DNA from: Synechococcus sp. MVIR-18-1
GTDB lineage: Bacteria; Cyanobacteriota; Cyanobacteriia; PCC-6307; Cyanobiaceae
Direction of reading: 5' to 3'
NCBI RefSeq assembly: GCF_014279835.1
Contig: NZ_CP047942.1
Span: forward strand, 1 to 64,000
DNA: 64,000 nt
Below the pieces are notes generated by a model. It did no database searches. It saw only the letters and a program-made list of their open reading frames with translations, and was not told where the DNA came from. Each line of letters opens with the position of its first letter. The stretch's first letter is position 1. This document shows, piece by piece, positions 54,271-63,594 of this stretch. Made by a program: the position numbers and the translations under genes.

Positions 54271-55854
54271 ATGACTCCTCCCTTTGGCTGGCTGAAGCGC
54301 CGGGTCGTTGTTCCGCTGGCTTTGGTCAGTGCGGTCGCTTGTAGCTGTCGCGCTCAAGAAGCGAGCCTCGAACTCGTCCCTACTGCAGTTTTGACCCATC
54401 GAGCGGTGCCATTGCCGCCCAAGGCCAATACGGCGCCTTTATGGGTGGCACTGGATGATCACCTTGGTCGCGGCACCACCACGCAAGCTTCCGGGCCCTT
54501 GCTGAGCTTGAGCAGTGCTGGCCAGCAGTCCTTGCGCTTGAGGGATGGAGCCGGAACCGTGGTTGCCGAGGCGAGGTCGCTGCGTCTCAGTTGGCGACTT
54601 GCTCCTTTGGCGGAACCTGTAGAGATTGCACGCCAGATTGCCGGCCCCTTCGCCAGTTTTGAATCAGCGGAACGGATTGCGAATCGCTGGCGTGAGCAAG
54701 GTGTGGTCGCCCGTGTTGCCCATCCCGGCGACTGGGAGGTGTGGGCACCCATGGACGCTGAGCGGCTTGCTGGGGTCCCGGTGCGGAGATCGGCGCGCAC
54801 GCTGACAACGGAGATGAAAGCCGTCTTGGAGGGCCCCTCGGGTGGACGCACCTTGCAGGGACCGTTGATGCTGGAGGCTCCAAGCGGTCTGCTCTGGCAG
54901 GGAGGCGTTCTGCGTGGCCCATTTCGTCTTCAGCCGGATGCCTACGGCAGCTGGACGTTGCTGGAGCAAGTTCCGCTTGAGCGTTATTTAGAGGGGGTGG
55001 TTCCCCACGAAATCGGCGCTGGATCCCCTAGGGCAGCACTTGAGGCTCAGGCGGTGTTGGCGAGAACCTGGGCCCTGGCGAATAGTCATCGGTTTGCAAT
55101 CGATGGCTATCACCTCTGCAGTGATACGCAGTGCCAGGTGTACAGCGATCCCCGTCAAGCCAGTGCTGCGGTGCGTCAGGCGATTCGTGCGACGGCTGGA
55201 CAGGTTTTGGCTTGGAATGGTGAGCCGATTCAAGCCTGGTATCACGCCAGTAACGGTGGGGTGATGGCTGGAGGAGACGAGGCCTGGGCGATGGACTCAC
55301 TTCCATATGTTCAGGCTCGTGCCGATGGATCAAAAGCATGGATCAACGGAACGGTGTTGCCGCTGCAGGACGTCTCCTCCGTGCGTGGCTTGCTGGCGCG
55401 CGGCGAGGGTGCCTATGGCACGAATCACCCCCGTTTTCGTTGGTCGCGGACGTACAGCGCTGGCCAAGTGGCCCAGGCTCTACGGGCTGCTGGCTTGTCT
55501 AGTGGTGTCCCCAGTGCCCTAAGCGTGCAGAAGAGGGGAGCCAGTGGAAGGGTGCTGGCCCTCGACATCGAGATGGCGGCTGAAGGGCAGGCGGTCATGT
55601 TGCGACTGGATGGCATCCGTCGCACCCTGCGCCGCCTGCCCAGCACCTTGTTTGTGATTGAGACACTTGGGCCCGATCGATGGCGTTTTAACGGTGGAGG
55701 ATTTGGCCATGGAGTGGGCCTCTCGCAAGCCGGCGCCATCGATTTGGCGGCTCGTGGTTGGAGCTTTGAACGGATCCTCAGTCACTACTATCCAGGTACA
55801 ACACTGACTACGGTCCAGCCGTCTTCAAGCTCTGAACCTGGTCAGGCCCCTTAA
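54271..55854 (+). CDS. SpoIID/LytB-domain protein with SPOR-like region
   Basis: A 527-residue exported protein. An N-terminal signal ([20 protein letters not shown]) leads to a region with [20 protein letters not shown] that resembles a SPOR peptidoglycan-binding repeat, then a SpoIID domain ([16 protein letters not shown], then [52 protein letters not shown]). SpoIID is a lytic transglycosylase in spore formers; in cyanobacteria it presumably remodels peptidoglycan. The ATG at 54271 is used; ATG 54241 would add ten residues. A glycosyltransferase gene follows 6 bases later. Confidence 0.9.
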   Translation: MTPPFGWLKRRVVVPLALVSAVACSCRAQEASLELVPTAVLTHRAVPLPPKANTAPLWVALDDHLGRGTTTQASGPLLSLSSAGQQSLRLRDGAGTVVAEARSLRLSWRLAPLAEPVEIARQIAGPFASFESAERIANRWREQGVVARVAHPGDWEVWAPMDAERLAGVPVRRSARTLTTEMKAVLEGPSGGRTLQGPLMLEAPSGLLWQGGVLRGPFRLQPDAYGSWTLLEQVPLERYLEGVVPHEIGAGSPRAALEAQAVLARTWALANSHRFAIDGYHLCSDTQCQVYSDPRQASAAVRQAIRATAGQVLAWNGEPIQAWYHASNGGVMAGGDEAWAMDSLPYVQARADGSKAWINGTVLPLQDVSSVRGLLARGEGAYGTNHPRFRWSRTYSAGQVAQALRAAGLSSGVPSALSVQKRGASGRVLALDIEMAAEGQAVMLRLDGIRRTLRRLPSTLFVIETLGPDRWRFNGGGFGHGVGLSQAGAIDLAARGWSFERILSHYYPGTTLTTVQPSSSSEPGQAP

Positions 55855-55860
55855 AGTCCG

Positions 55861-57264
55861 ATGAATTCGAACGGTGACAGGGTGTTAGCCGCAGGGACAG
55901 GCGATCGCCGACGCGGTAAGACAGCCCTGTTTTTGGTGGCTTGCGGTTGCGCTGGAGCAGCACCCCATTGGCTTGACCCCTCCAGGAGTCTCATCCCCTC
56001 ACTCACGCTTGCGCTCGTGCTCGGTGGGTACTCGCTCAGCACAACGCTACGAGGATCTAACGCGAGCGCCATGCCCGCGAACAGCATCCCTTCAAAAGAT
56101 GGGGATGGGACCTCAAGTCCTGAGGCGTCCCTGGCCGCCGACCCCGCCGTCATCGAGAGCCTTGCCTCTTGGCCCAATGTGGATGTGGTGGTGGCGGCTA
56201 GGGATGAAGAGGCCGTGGTGGCACGGTTGATGGAACGCCTGGGAGCGCTTCGCTATCCAGCTAACCAACTCACCACCTGGATCGTTGATGACGGCAGCGA
56301 AGACAAAACACCAGATCTGCTCGATGAACTGAAGCCTCAGTACCCCAACCTGAACGTGATTCGCCGGCAGCGCAATGCAGGCGGAGGGAAATCTGGTGCG
56401 TTGAATGCTGCTTTGGCTCAAAGCAGTGGGGAGTGGATTCTCGTGCTGGATGCCGATGGTCAGATCAGTGATGACCAGTTGGAACGCTTGATTCCTATTG
56501 CCGTGATGGGCGATTGGTCTGGGGTGCAGATGCGCAAAGCAGTGACAAACGCCGATACCAACCTGCTAACACGCGTCCAGGCGATGGAGATGGCATTTGA
56601 TGCGCTGATTCAGCAGGGTCGCCTGTTGGGTGGAGGGGTGTCTGAACTTCGTGGCAACGGGCAGTTGCTGCGTCGTGATGTGCTGGAAGCCTGCGGTGGC
56701 TTCAACGAAGACACGGTTACGGACGACCTGGACCTTAGTTTTCGTTTTTTACTCCATGGTGCTCGCACAACGCTGCTATGGAATCCACCGGTGCGAGAAG
56801 AAGCGGTGGAGACCATTTCGGCGCTTTTGAAGCAGCGACAACGTTGGGCAGAAGGAGGGTTGCAGCGCTTCTTTGATTACTGGCCGGGGTTGCTATCCAA
56901 TCGCTTAACGGTTGGTCAGCGCCGAGACCTGGCTTGTTTTTTCTTGCTTCAGTACGCCCTCCCTGTGCTCTCGTTTGCCGACTTGGTCACCAGTGCTTTA
57001 ACGCGAACCTCACCGGTGTACTGGCCCTTGTCGATCGTGGCGTTTGGCGTGTCAGGGGTGGCGTATTGGAGAGGGTGCCGCCGCTGCAGTGAAGGCCCTG
57101 CCTTACCTCAACCCGATCCATTCTCATTGCTGTTGGGTATTGCCTACCTAAGCCATTGGTTCTTTGTGATTCCCTGGGTCACGCTGCGGATGGCGGTGCT
57201 TCCCAAGAGCTTGGTTTGGGCAAAAACCAGCCATCGTGGGACTGAGGAGACGGTCAAAGCCTGA
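55861..57264 (+). CDS. Family 2 glycosyltransferase (processive type)
   Basis: A 467-residue membrane enzyme. N-terminal TM segments (about 25-60) are followed by a GT-A domain: VDVVVAARDEEAVVARLME, WIVDDGSEDKTPDLL, AGGGKSGALNAAL, the DxD in LVLDADGQISDD, TDDLDLSFRFLL and the acceptor motif KQRQRWAEGGLQRFF. These D,D,D,Q(R/Q)xRW residues are those of cellulose, hyaluronan and chitin-type synthases. C-terminal TM helices at about 360-410 and 425-450 would form a polymer channel. It follows the SpoIID gene by 6 bases; the product is unknown. Confidence 0.9.
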   Translation: MNSNGDRVLAAGTGDRRRGKTALFLVACGCAGAAPHWLDPSRSLIPSLTLALVLGGYSLSTTLRGSNASAMPANSIPSKDGDGTSSPEASLAADPAVIESLASWPNVDVVVAARDEEAVVARLMERLGALRYPANQLTTWIVDDGSEDKTPDLLDELKPQYPNLNVIRRQRNAGGGKSGALNAALAQSSGEWILVLDADGQISDDQLERLIPIAVMGDWSGVQMRKAVTNADTNLLTRVQAMEMAFDALIQQGRLLGGGVSELRGNGQLLRRDVLEACGGFNEDTVTDDLDLSFRFLLHGARTTLLWNPPVREEAVETISALLKQRQRWAEGGLQRFFDYWPGLLSNRLTVGQRRDLACFFLLQYALPVLSFADLVTSALTRTSPVYWPLSIVAFGVSGVAYWRGCRRCSEGPALPQPDPFSLLLGIAYLSHWFFVIPWVTLRMAVLPKSLVWAKTSHRGTEETVKA

Positions 57265-57284
57265 GCGTTGATGGTTGAAATGGT

Positions 57285-59159
57285 CTAGTCATTGTCGAGT
57301 TCCACATCCAAGATCTGACCATTAAAAAAGTCGGCAAAGCGCTTCACCTTTTCATCCATGATCGAAGGCGGACTCACCTCCGCTGAAACGACGCTGGGCG
57401 GTTTCGAGCTTGCGGGATTTGAACTTGTTGTGGGCGCTGCCACCGGAGTGATGGGTGGTGTTTGCACATCAGCTATCACCACTGGCGATGGAGGTGCTGG
57501 CTTCGGTTGCGACGACGTCGGTAGAGACGGCGTTGGATCTGTGCTGGGGGTGGATGGTGTTGATTTCGGTGCGGGCGCGGCGGCTGGCGTTGAGGCCATC
57601 GGGGCTGCGCCACCGTGGTTTTCCAAAACCAGTTGTCGGTTCCCGCCGATGGAACGTTTGATGGCTTGCTCCAGCAAGCTGGCCCGGCTTTGCACCATCC
57701 CCATCCAGTTTCCAGCCACCTGCACCACAGCGCGATGGGGATCGAGTCGCACCAGTTGCGCCTGCTGTGACAGGAGCATGCGGGTGGAGGGGAGCTCGAG
57801 GCTGGCGAGAATTTGTTGCCACAGTTCAGGCAGGTTGTTGCTGTCAGGTGCAGGCTCTTGCGCTGATGGTGGCGTTGGAGCGGGTTCTGAGCTGACGACC
57901 GGTTGTGGACTCGTGTTGGGAAGGCTGACGGCTGGTGCTGGTGTTTCAGCGACTGGGGCTGGACCTGGAGCTGTGCTGGTGACCGCCGGTGTGCTGATGG
58001 CTGGTGCGCTGCTCAATGGCCTGCTGGCCGGTGCTGCAGAACTGGGTTTTGCAACGGCGATCTCGGCGTCAGCAAGGAGGCCAAGCAGCAATACTTCAAG
58101 CCACAACCTTGGTTGGACGCTTTGACGCAGTTGCTGTTCGCTGCCCTTCAGTTGTGCCTGCCAGTGCAGAAGTCGCTGACGGCCAAGGCGTTGCGCGAGT
58201 GGAGGCAACTGCTCTCGAAATTGTGGTGAGACCCCGGTGAGCTCTGGACGGTCCGGTGCAACGGCCATCAACACCAGGTCGCGCAAAATACCTGCCAAAC
58301 CCTGCAGTACAGCACCGGGATCCCGGCCACGATCCAGCAGGCGTCGGCTCGCCTCGAGCAGCGTGAGCGGTTCTCCCTCTGCAAGCGCTTCAGCAAGATT
58401 GAGAAGTTCTTGCTCTGGAACCGCTCCTAACAGGTCCCAGACCGCATCCGCTTTGATCGGTCCCGGCAGGAGGCTGAGCTGATCGAGAAGGCTTTCCGCA
58501 TCGCGCAACCCTCCTTGGGCGCGCTGGGCCACCACATGCAGCGCCTCTGGTTGGATTGGAATCGACTCCTGCTCGGCAATCCAGGCCAAGTGCGCGTTCA
58601 AAGCCTCGAGTGGAATGCGCCTGAAGTCAAAGCGCTGGCAGCGGCTCAGGATCGTGGGCAGCACCCGTTGGGGATCGGTCGTGGCTAACACGAACACCAC
58701 CTGAGGCGGTGGCTCTTCCAGGGTTTTGAGCAGCGCGTTAAACGCGGCTGTGGAGAGCATGTGGCACTCATCCACCACATACACCTTCCAGCGCGCCTGC
58801 ACAGGGGCAAACCGGGAGCGTTCGATTAGATCGCGAATGTTGTCGACACCGGTGTTGGAGGCGGCATCGATCTCGATGACATCGAGTGCGGTGCCTCGCG
58901 CAATCGTGGTGCAGAGCTCACAAGTCCCGCAGGGCTGGGGCGTTGGGCCGTCGTGGCTGAGGCAATTGAGTGAGCGCGCCAGGATCCTGGCGCTGGAGGT
59001 TTTGCCGGTTCCGCGCGGGCCGCTGAATAGATAGGCCGGGGCAATGCGTCCGGAGGTGAGGGCATGGCCGAGTGTGGCGGCAATCGCCTCCTGACCCACC
59101 AGCTGATCAAACCGTTGAGGACGGTATTTGTGATGCAGCGGCTGATAGGCCTGACTCAT
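57285..59159 (-). CDS. dnaX: DNA polymerase III subunits gamma and tau
   Basis: The clamp-loader ATPase. The 624-residue protein has Walker A FSGPRGTGKTSSARILARSL, a zinc motif (CLSHDGPTPQPCGTCELC), the DEAC-like VDECHMLS and the SRC motif SRCQRFDFRRI. After about residue 365 a long Pro/Ala/Ser-rich stretch (tau-like linker) reaches to about 430 and again from about 520 to 595, with a folded part between and a short acidic end. Intact gene length means tau; a shorter gamma by frameshifting cannot be judged here. It is last in the tig-clpP-clpX run. Confidence 0.95.
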   Translation of the reverse strand: MSQAYQPLHHKYRPQRFDQLVGQEAIAATLGHALTSGRIAPAYLFSGPRGTGKTSSARILARSLNCLSHDGPTPQPCGTCELCTTIARGTALDVIEIDAASNTGVDNIRDLIERSRFAPVQARWKVYVVDECHMLSTAAFNALLKTLEEPPPQVVFVLATTDPQRVLPTILSRCQRFDFRRIPLEALNAHLAWIAEQESIPIQPEALHVVAQRAQGGLRDAESLLDQLSLLPGPIKADAVWDLLGAVPEQELLNLAEALAEGEPLTLLEASRRLLDRGRDPGAVLQGLAGILRDLVLMAVAPDRPELTGVSPQFREQLPPLAQRLGRQRLLHWQAQLKGSEQQLRQSVQPRLWLEVLLLGLLADAEIAVAKPSSAAPASRPLSSAPAISTPAVTSTAPGPAPVAETPAPAVSLPNTSPQPVVSSEPAPTPPSAQEPAPDSNNLPELWQQILASLELPSTRMLLSQQAQLVRLDPHRAVVQVAGNWMGMVQSRASLLEQAIKRSIGGNRQLVLENHGGAAPMASTPAAAPAPKSTPSTPSTDPTPSLPTSSQPKPAPPSPVVIADVQTPPITPVAAPTTSSNPASSKPPSVVSAEVSPPSIMDEKVKRFADFFNGQILDVELDND

Positions 59160-59182
59160 GCACTACCCGCAAGACCTTGAGG

Positions 59183-59878
59183 CTACTCAGCTTGATCGCT
59201 GATGGAACGCCCATGTTGCTCGTTGAGCAAATCGCTGATGCGCTGCTCGAGTTCTTCCACGGCTGCGAGTTCATCGGCGAGGCTTTGGCCCGCTTTGAGT
59301 AGTTTTCTGCCCTGTCCTCCGTAGCGATCGCTGGCGCCATTGTTTGGACCGCCGCGGATCCAGCCCTCTGCCTGTTCAAGCGTGCCTTCCAGTTGGTCGA
59401 GCAAGCTCTGGCGGAGTTTTTTTAGCTGCAAAAGGCCGCGGCGTGCGCGATCTCGGGATTGTTCATTCACCAAACCCCGCTTGAGGAGCAATCGCAGCCC
59501 TGTGAGAAGCGCTGCAGGCATCAGCTGGCCGATGGCCAAAGCGCCGAGGCTGGTGGTGTGCAGGAAGCTCTCCACTTGGCCGCTCTGATGCCGGCCGGTT
59601 TTGCACCAGCTGGCGAAATGTTCGCAGTTGTTGAACAGCAGGTTGTAGCGCTGTTCGCCGATGCGGCTCATCGCTCGCCGCAGCGTGACCCCTGCTGGAG
59701 ATGGACGGTCATGTTCGACAACGCTGGTCTCTAACCCGCGTTTGAACTCCTCCAACGGACTGCGCAGAATCTCTCGTCCTTCGAGGTAATGGGCGATGGT
59801 GCCATCGCCCAGATCGATGCCGTGATGCAGAAACAGACCGTGCTGACGGGGGACTGAAAGATGGTCAGCGGCGGCCAT
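59183..59878 (-). CDS. LRAT-domain (NlpC/P60-superfamily) protein
   Basis: A 231-residue protein with a lecithin-retinol acyltransferase-like domain in the first 110 residues. His19 (HHGIDLGDGTIAHY), His30 and the nucleophile Cys85 (LLFNNCEHFASWCKTG) form the expected triad. A hydrophobic segment (LGALAIGQLMPAALLTGLRL, about 110-130) could be a membrane contact, and the rest is helical, charged coiled coil. Such proteins are thiol acyltransferases or lipases in other organisms; the bacterial substrate is unknown. It starts 12 bases after clpX and ends 23 bases before dnaX. Confidence 0.82.
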   Translation of the reverse strand: MAAADHLSVPRQHGLFLHHGIDLGDGTIAHYLEGREILRSPLEEFKRGLETSVVEHDRPSPAGVTLRRAMSRIGEQRYNLLFNNCEHFASWCKTGRHQSGQVESFLHTTSLGALAIGQLMPAALLTGLRLLLKRGLVNEQSRDRARRGLLQLKKLRQSLLDQLEGTLEQAEGWIRGGPNNGASDRYGGQGRKLLKAGQSLADELAAVEELEQRISDLLNEQHGRSISDQAE

Positions 59879-59890
59879 TCAGGGTGACGC

Positions 59891-61246
59891 TCAAGCCGAT
59901 TCCTTGTGCTGCTTGGTGTCGGGGAGGGGCAGCACTTTGCCACCGGTGTGTTCTTCCACCATGGCTTTGGTGATCGTGAAGGATGTCACGGTCTGATCGG
60001 AGGGCAGCTCATACATCAGATCAAGCATCAACTCCTCCACGATTCCGCGCAGGGCTCGAGCGCCGGTTTTGCGGCGATGCGCTTCTTTGGCAATCGCCTC
60101 AACGGCCTGGGCTTCGAAGTCCAGTTGCACGTTGTCCATGCTTAAGAGCGTGCTGAATTGCTTCACCAAGGCGTCGCGTGGCTCGGTGAGGATCGATTCG
60201 AGTGCGCTCTCGTCTAAGGGCTCGAGCACGGCGCTCACAGGCATGCGCCCAATGAACTCTGGGATGAGGCCGTACTTGACCAGATCATCGGGTTCGAGAT
60301 GACGGAGCACCTGAGCGGCTTTGATATCGCGGGTGGCGCGGTTGCGGCCCCGGCCATCGTTCGGCACAAAGCCGATGGCATTGCGGCCCATGCGCTTCTG
60401 CACCACGTCATCCAGGCCGACGAAGGCTCCACCGCAAATGAACAGGATTTGGCTCGTATCGATCTGGATGCAGTCCTGATAGGGATGCTTGCGGCCGCCC
60501 TGAGGAGGCACGTTGGCCACGGTGCCCTCCAGCATTTTTAGAAGGGCCTGTTGAACGCCTTCCCCAGACACGTCACGCGTGATCGACGGGTTTTCGCTTT
60601 TGCGCGCAATTTTGTCGATTTCGTCGATGTAAATGATGCCCCGCTGGGCCTGCTCCACATCCATATCGGCTTTCTGGAGCAGCCTCAACAGGATGTTTTC
60701 AACGTCTTCTCCGACATAGCCAGCCTCCGTGAGGGTGGTGGCATCGGCAACGGCGAAGGGCACATCGAGCATTTCCGCCAGGGTCTGAGCCAGCAGTGTT
60801 TTGCCGCAGCCCGTTGGACCAATCAGCAGAATGTTGCTCTTGTGCAGGCGGGTGGCCGTTTGGGCGGCTTCTCCTTGGCCATCACCCTGCCATGCCAGGC
60901 GTTTGTAGTGGTTGTAAACGGCAACGGACATCACCTTCTTGGCCGCTTCTTGACCAACGACTTGTTCGTCTAAAAAGCCCTTGATTTCGTGAGGTTTGGG
61001 AATTGTGGCCAGCGTTGGAGCGGGCTTGCTGGTTTTGCGTGTGCCACCTACAGCAGTTTTTTTGGAGGGTTCGGCGCCGTGACGTGGATTGCCTTGAGCG
61101 TCGATCAGCTCTTCGTCAAGGATCTCGTTGCAGAGATCGATGCACTCATCACAGATGTAGACACCAGGCCCGGCGATCAGTTTGCGCACTTGCTCCTGGG
61201 ACTTTCCGCAGAAAGAGCACTTCAGATGGGCGTCAAATTTGGCCAT
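59891..61246 (-). CDS. clpX: ATP-dependent Clp protease ATPase subunit ClpX
   Basis: The unfoldase partner of ClpP. The 451-residue protein has the N-terminal zinc domain ([26 protein letters not shown]), Walker [19 protein letters not shown], Walker [14 protein letters not shown], the pore loop [14 protein letters not shown], and the sensor regions [14 protein letters not shown] and [14 protein letters not shown]. It follows clpP by 88 bases and shares its reading direction. Confidence 0.97.
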   Translation of the reverse strand: MAKFDAHLKCSFCGKSQEQVRKLIAGPGVYICDECIDLCNEILDEELIDAQGNPRHGAEPSKKTAVGGTRKTSKPAPTLATIPKPHEIKGFLDEQVVGQEAAKKVMSVAVYNHYKRLAWQGDGQGEAAQTATRLHKSNILLIGPTGCGKTLLAQTLAEMLDVPFAVADATTLTEAGYVGEDVENILLRLLQKADMDVEQAQRGIIYIDEIDKIARKSENPSITRDVSGEGVQQALLKMLEGTVANVPPQGGRKHPYQDCIQIDTSQILFICGGAFVGLDDVVQKRMGRNAIGFVPNDGRGRNRATRDIKAAQVLRHLEPDDLVKYGLIPEFIGRMPVSAVLEPLDESALESILTEPRDALVKQFSTLLSMDNVQLDFEAQAVEAIAKEAHRRKTGARALRGIVEELMLDLMYELPSDQTVTSFTITKAMVEEHTGGKVLPLPDTKQHKESA

Positions 61247-61334
61247 CGGGCTCTGGACACATCAAACGGAAAGGCAGAACCGGTCGGGGTGGGATCGGAC
61301 TGGATACGTAGGATCGCGGGGGAAGTGGGCTGTG

Positions 61335-62024
61335 TCAGCCCCCCGTAATGATTCCTTCGCCTCCGAGGTTGTCCACAACGCGATCGATCAATCCGTATTC
61401 AACCGCTTCTGCTGGAGAAAGAAAGTAGTCCCGCTCGGTGTCTTCGGTGATTTTGGCGAGCGGCTGGCCGGTATGTTCCGCCATCAGACCGTTCAGGGTT
61501 TCCTTAAGAAATAAAATCTCCTGAGCCATGATTTCAATGTCCACGGCCTGACCTTGGGCCCCACCAAGAGGTTGGTGAATCATGATCCGGGCGTTGGGGA
61601 GAGCTAAGCGTTTGCCTTTGCAGCCTCCGCTCAGCAAAAAAGCTCCCATTGAGGCAGCGAGGCCGTAGCAGATGGTGACGACGTCTGGAGCCACCTGCTG
61701 CATGGTGTCGTAGATCGCCAAACCTGCCGTAATCGAGCCACCCGGTGAATTGATGTACACCTGAATGTCTTTTTCAGGGTCTTCCGCTTCTAGAAAAAGA
61801 AGTTGAGCAACCAGGGCATCCGCCACTTGGTCGTTCACGTCGGTGCCGAGAAAGATGATTCTCTCCCGGAGCAATCGGGAATAGATATCAAAGGAGCGTT
61901 CACCCCGCCCGGACTGCTCCACCACCGTGGGAACCCCTGGAGAGGCAAACGGGGTGTGAGCCGAGACGGGAAGAGTTCCTCGCCAGCGGTTTTCGATTGG
62001 GTGGTGGCTGCGGGCGTTGATCAC
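61335..62024 (-). CDS. clpP: ATP-dependent Clp protease proteolytic subunit ClpP
   Basis: The serine peptidase of the Clp complex. The 229-residue protein has the handle [20 protein letters not shown], catalytic Ser125 in [11 protein letters not shown] and His150 in [14 protein letters not shown], with Asp in the later helix. The first about 30 residues ([15 protein letters not shown]...) form a possible propeptide. Start GTG. It lies 46 bases after tig. Cyanobacteria have several ClpP/R subunits; the tig-clpP-clpX context marks this as the ClpX-associated one (ClpP2 type). Confidence 0.95.
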   Translation of the reverse strand: MINARSHHPIENRWRGTLPVSAHTPFASPGVPTVVEQSGRGERSFDIYSRLLRERIIFLGTDVNDQVADALVAQLLFLEAEDPEKDIQVYINSPGGSITAGLAIYDTMQQVAPDVVTICYGLAASMGAFLLSGGCKGKRLALPNARIMIHQPLGGAQGQAVDIEIMAQEILFLKETLNGLMAEHTGQPLAKITEDTERDYFLSPAEAVEYGLIDRVVDNLGGEGIITGG

Positions 62025-62070
62025 GCGGCGGCGGGCGTTAGGACTAATGAATGCAATCTATGGGCGCCGC

Positions 62071-63420
62071 TCAGGCATCGGTGGCGCTCGGCTTGTCTTC
62101 CTCAGGTGCCTTTTCGCTCACGGTGCTGTTTTCTTCCAGCCAGCCGAGCAGTTTTTCTTGGAGGAGATCCTCGATCACCGCTTGACGCAGACGGTTGGGG
62201 TCGATGTCACGCTCACCAGAGAGTTGGGTTGTGACCTCCTTCACTTTGGCGTCAATCTCTGGGTCCTCAAGCTTGAGGCTTTCTGCTTCCGCAAGGGCCG
62301 AGAGGGCAAGACTGCGGCGCAAGCGCTCCTCCGCTTCCGGGCGTGAGGTCTCCATCAAGTTGCGGACGAGCTCAGGAGTGAACAGGGATTTCACATCCAT
62401 CCCCTGTTGCGAGAATTGAGCTGCGGTTTGCTCCACCAGGTTGCGCACTTCCTGTTGAACCAAGGTTTCGGGGAGTTCCACCTCAAGTTGCTCAACGAGA
62501 GCAGCGAGCAGGGCATCGCGTCGATTGCTGGTGGTACGGCGTTCCGCGTCATCCTTCAAACGCTTTTCAAGGTCAGAGCGGAGCTCTGCCAACGTTTCCT
62601 GTTCGCTGGCTTGTTTGGCGAAGTCGTCATCCAAGTCGGGAAGTTCTCTGGTTTTGAGATCCTTCAGTTCGATCTCGAAGCTGGCCTTGCGTCCGCGTGC
62701 ATCTTCCTTGGGGTAGTCGTCAGGAAAATTGCAGGCCACGGTTTTGCTGTCACCAACGGCCATGCCCACAACGCCTTCAATGAAGCCGGGGATCATGCGG
62801 CCATGCTCGAGGTCCACGTCCATCGACTCTGCGCTGCCGCCTTCGATCTCGCTGCCGTCGTCGCTGTAGGTGCCTTTAAAACCAACCACAGCGATGTCAC
62901 CTTCTGTAGCCTTGCGGCCTTCCACCGGAACCACGGTGGCGAGCTGACGACGGGACTGCTCGAGCATGTCGTCCACTTTTGCGGCATCGAAGCTGACGCT
63001 CTCCGCTTCTGCTTTCAGCCCCTTGGTGGTTTTCAGGGTTGGGGTAGGAGCCACATCGGCTTCAAAGGTGACGGAAAGGGGCTTTCCGGGTTCAAAGGCC
63101 TCCAGCAAGGCTTCGTAGCCGCCATCCACTTCGGGTTGGCCTAGGGCTTCAATCGTTTCCTGCTTGATGGTGTCCCGCCAGATGCCATCCACGAGGTTCT
63201 CGAGTGCGGTTGCGCGAATGCGCAGTCCGCCAAGTTGTTGCACGAGAACGGAGCGAGGCACCTTGCCTTTGCGGAATCCAGGCAGATTCACGCTGCGGCT
63301 GAGCTGTGAGATCGCCGCTTCGTAACTGGCTTGGCTGCGTTCGGCTGGAATCGCTACTTCAACGGCCAGACGGCTGCCGGGGCGGGCTTTGGAGGTGACC
63401 TTCAGGCTGGCGGCACTCAT
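62071..63420 (-). CDS. tig: Trigger factor
   Basis: The ribosome-bound chaperone and peptidyl-prolyl isomerase at the nascent-chain exit. The 449-residue protein has the ribosome-binding signature [20 protein letters not shown], an FKBP-like middle ([35 protein letters not shown]) and a helical C-terminal cradle (about 265-420). The acidic tail closes it. It heads the tig-clpP-clpX cluster and is divergent from asd over 174 bases. Confidence 0.96.
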   Translation of the reverse strand: MSAASLKVTSKARPGSRLAVEVAIPAERSQASYEAAISQLSRSVNLPGFRKGKVPRSVLVQQLGGLRIRATALENLVDGIWRDTIKQETIEALGQPEVDGGYEALLEAFEPGKPLSVTFEADVAPTPTLKTTKGLKAEAESVSFDAAKVDDMLEQSRRQLATVVPVEGRKATEGDIAVVGFKGTYSDDGSEIEGGSAESMDVDLEHGRMIPGFIEGVVGMAVGDSKTVACNFPDDYPKEDARGRKASFEIELKDLKTRELPDLDDDFAKQASEQETLAELRSDLEKRLKDDAERRTTSNRRDALLAALVEQLEVELPETLVQQEVRNLVEQTAAQFSQQGMDVKSLFTPELVRNLMETSRPEAEERLRRSLALSALAEAESLKLEDPEIDAKVKEVTTQLSGERDIDPNRLRQAVIEDLLQEKLLGWLEENSTVSEKAPEEDKPSATDA

Positions 63421-63594
63421 CGGCGGCGTTTAAGAGCAGACCCATCACCTTAATTAAGTGCGAGTCCTTTGCCATCCGCGTAAGCTGATCGGAACGCTTT
63501 AGCAATTCCCTGCGGCGTCACAACGTCAGGGATCGATGCAGTGAGTGGCAAGTAGCCACGTTTAAAACCAGATTTTTGTTCCAGTTTCATTCGT

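Noticed and set aside
57358-58125. 255-codon frame on the plus strand
   Set aside because: Antisense to the Pro/Ala-rich part of dnaX; repetitive composition (Gly/Val/Ala) mirrors the low-complexity coding strand.
62407-63144. 245-codon frame on the plus strand
   Set aside because: Antisense to tig; no domain and no plausible start.
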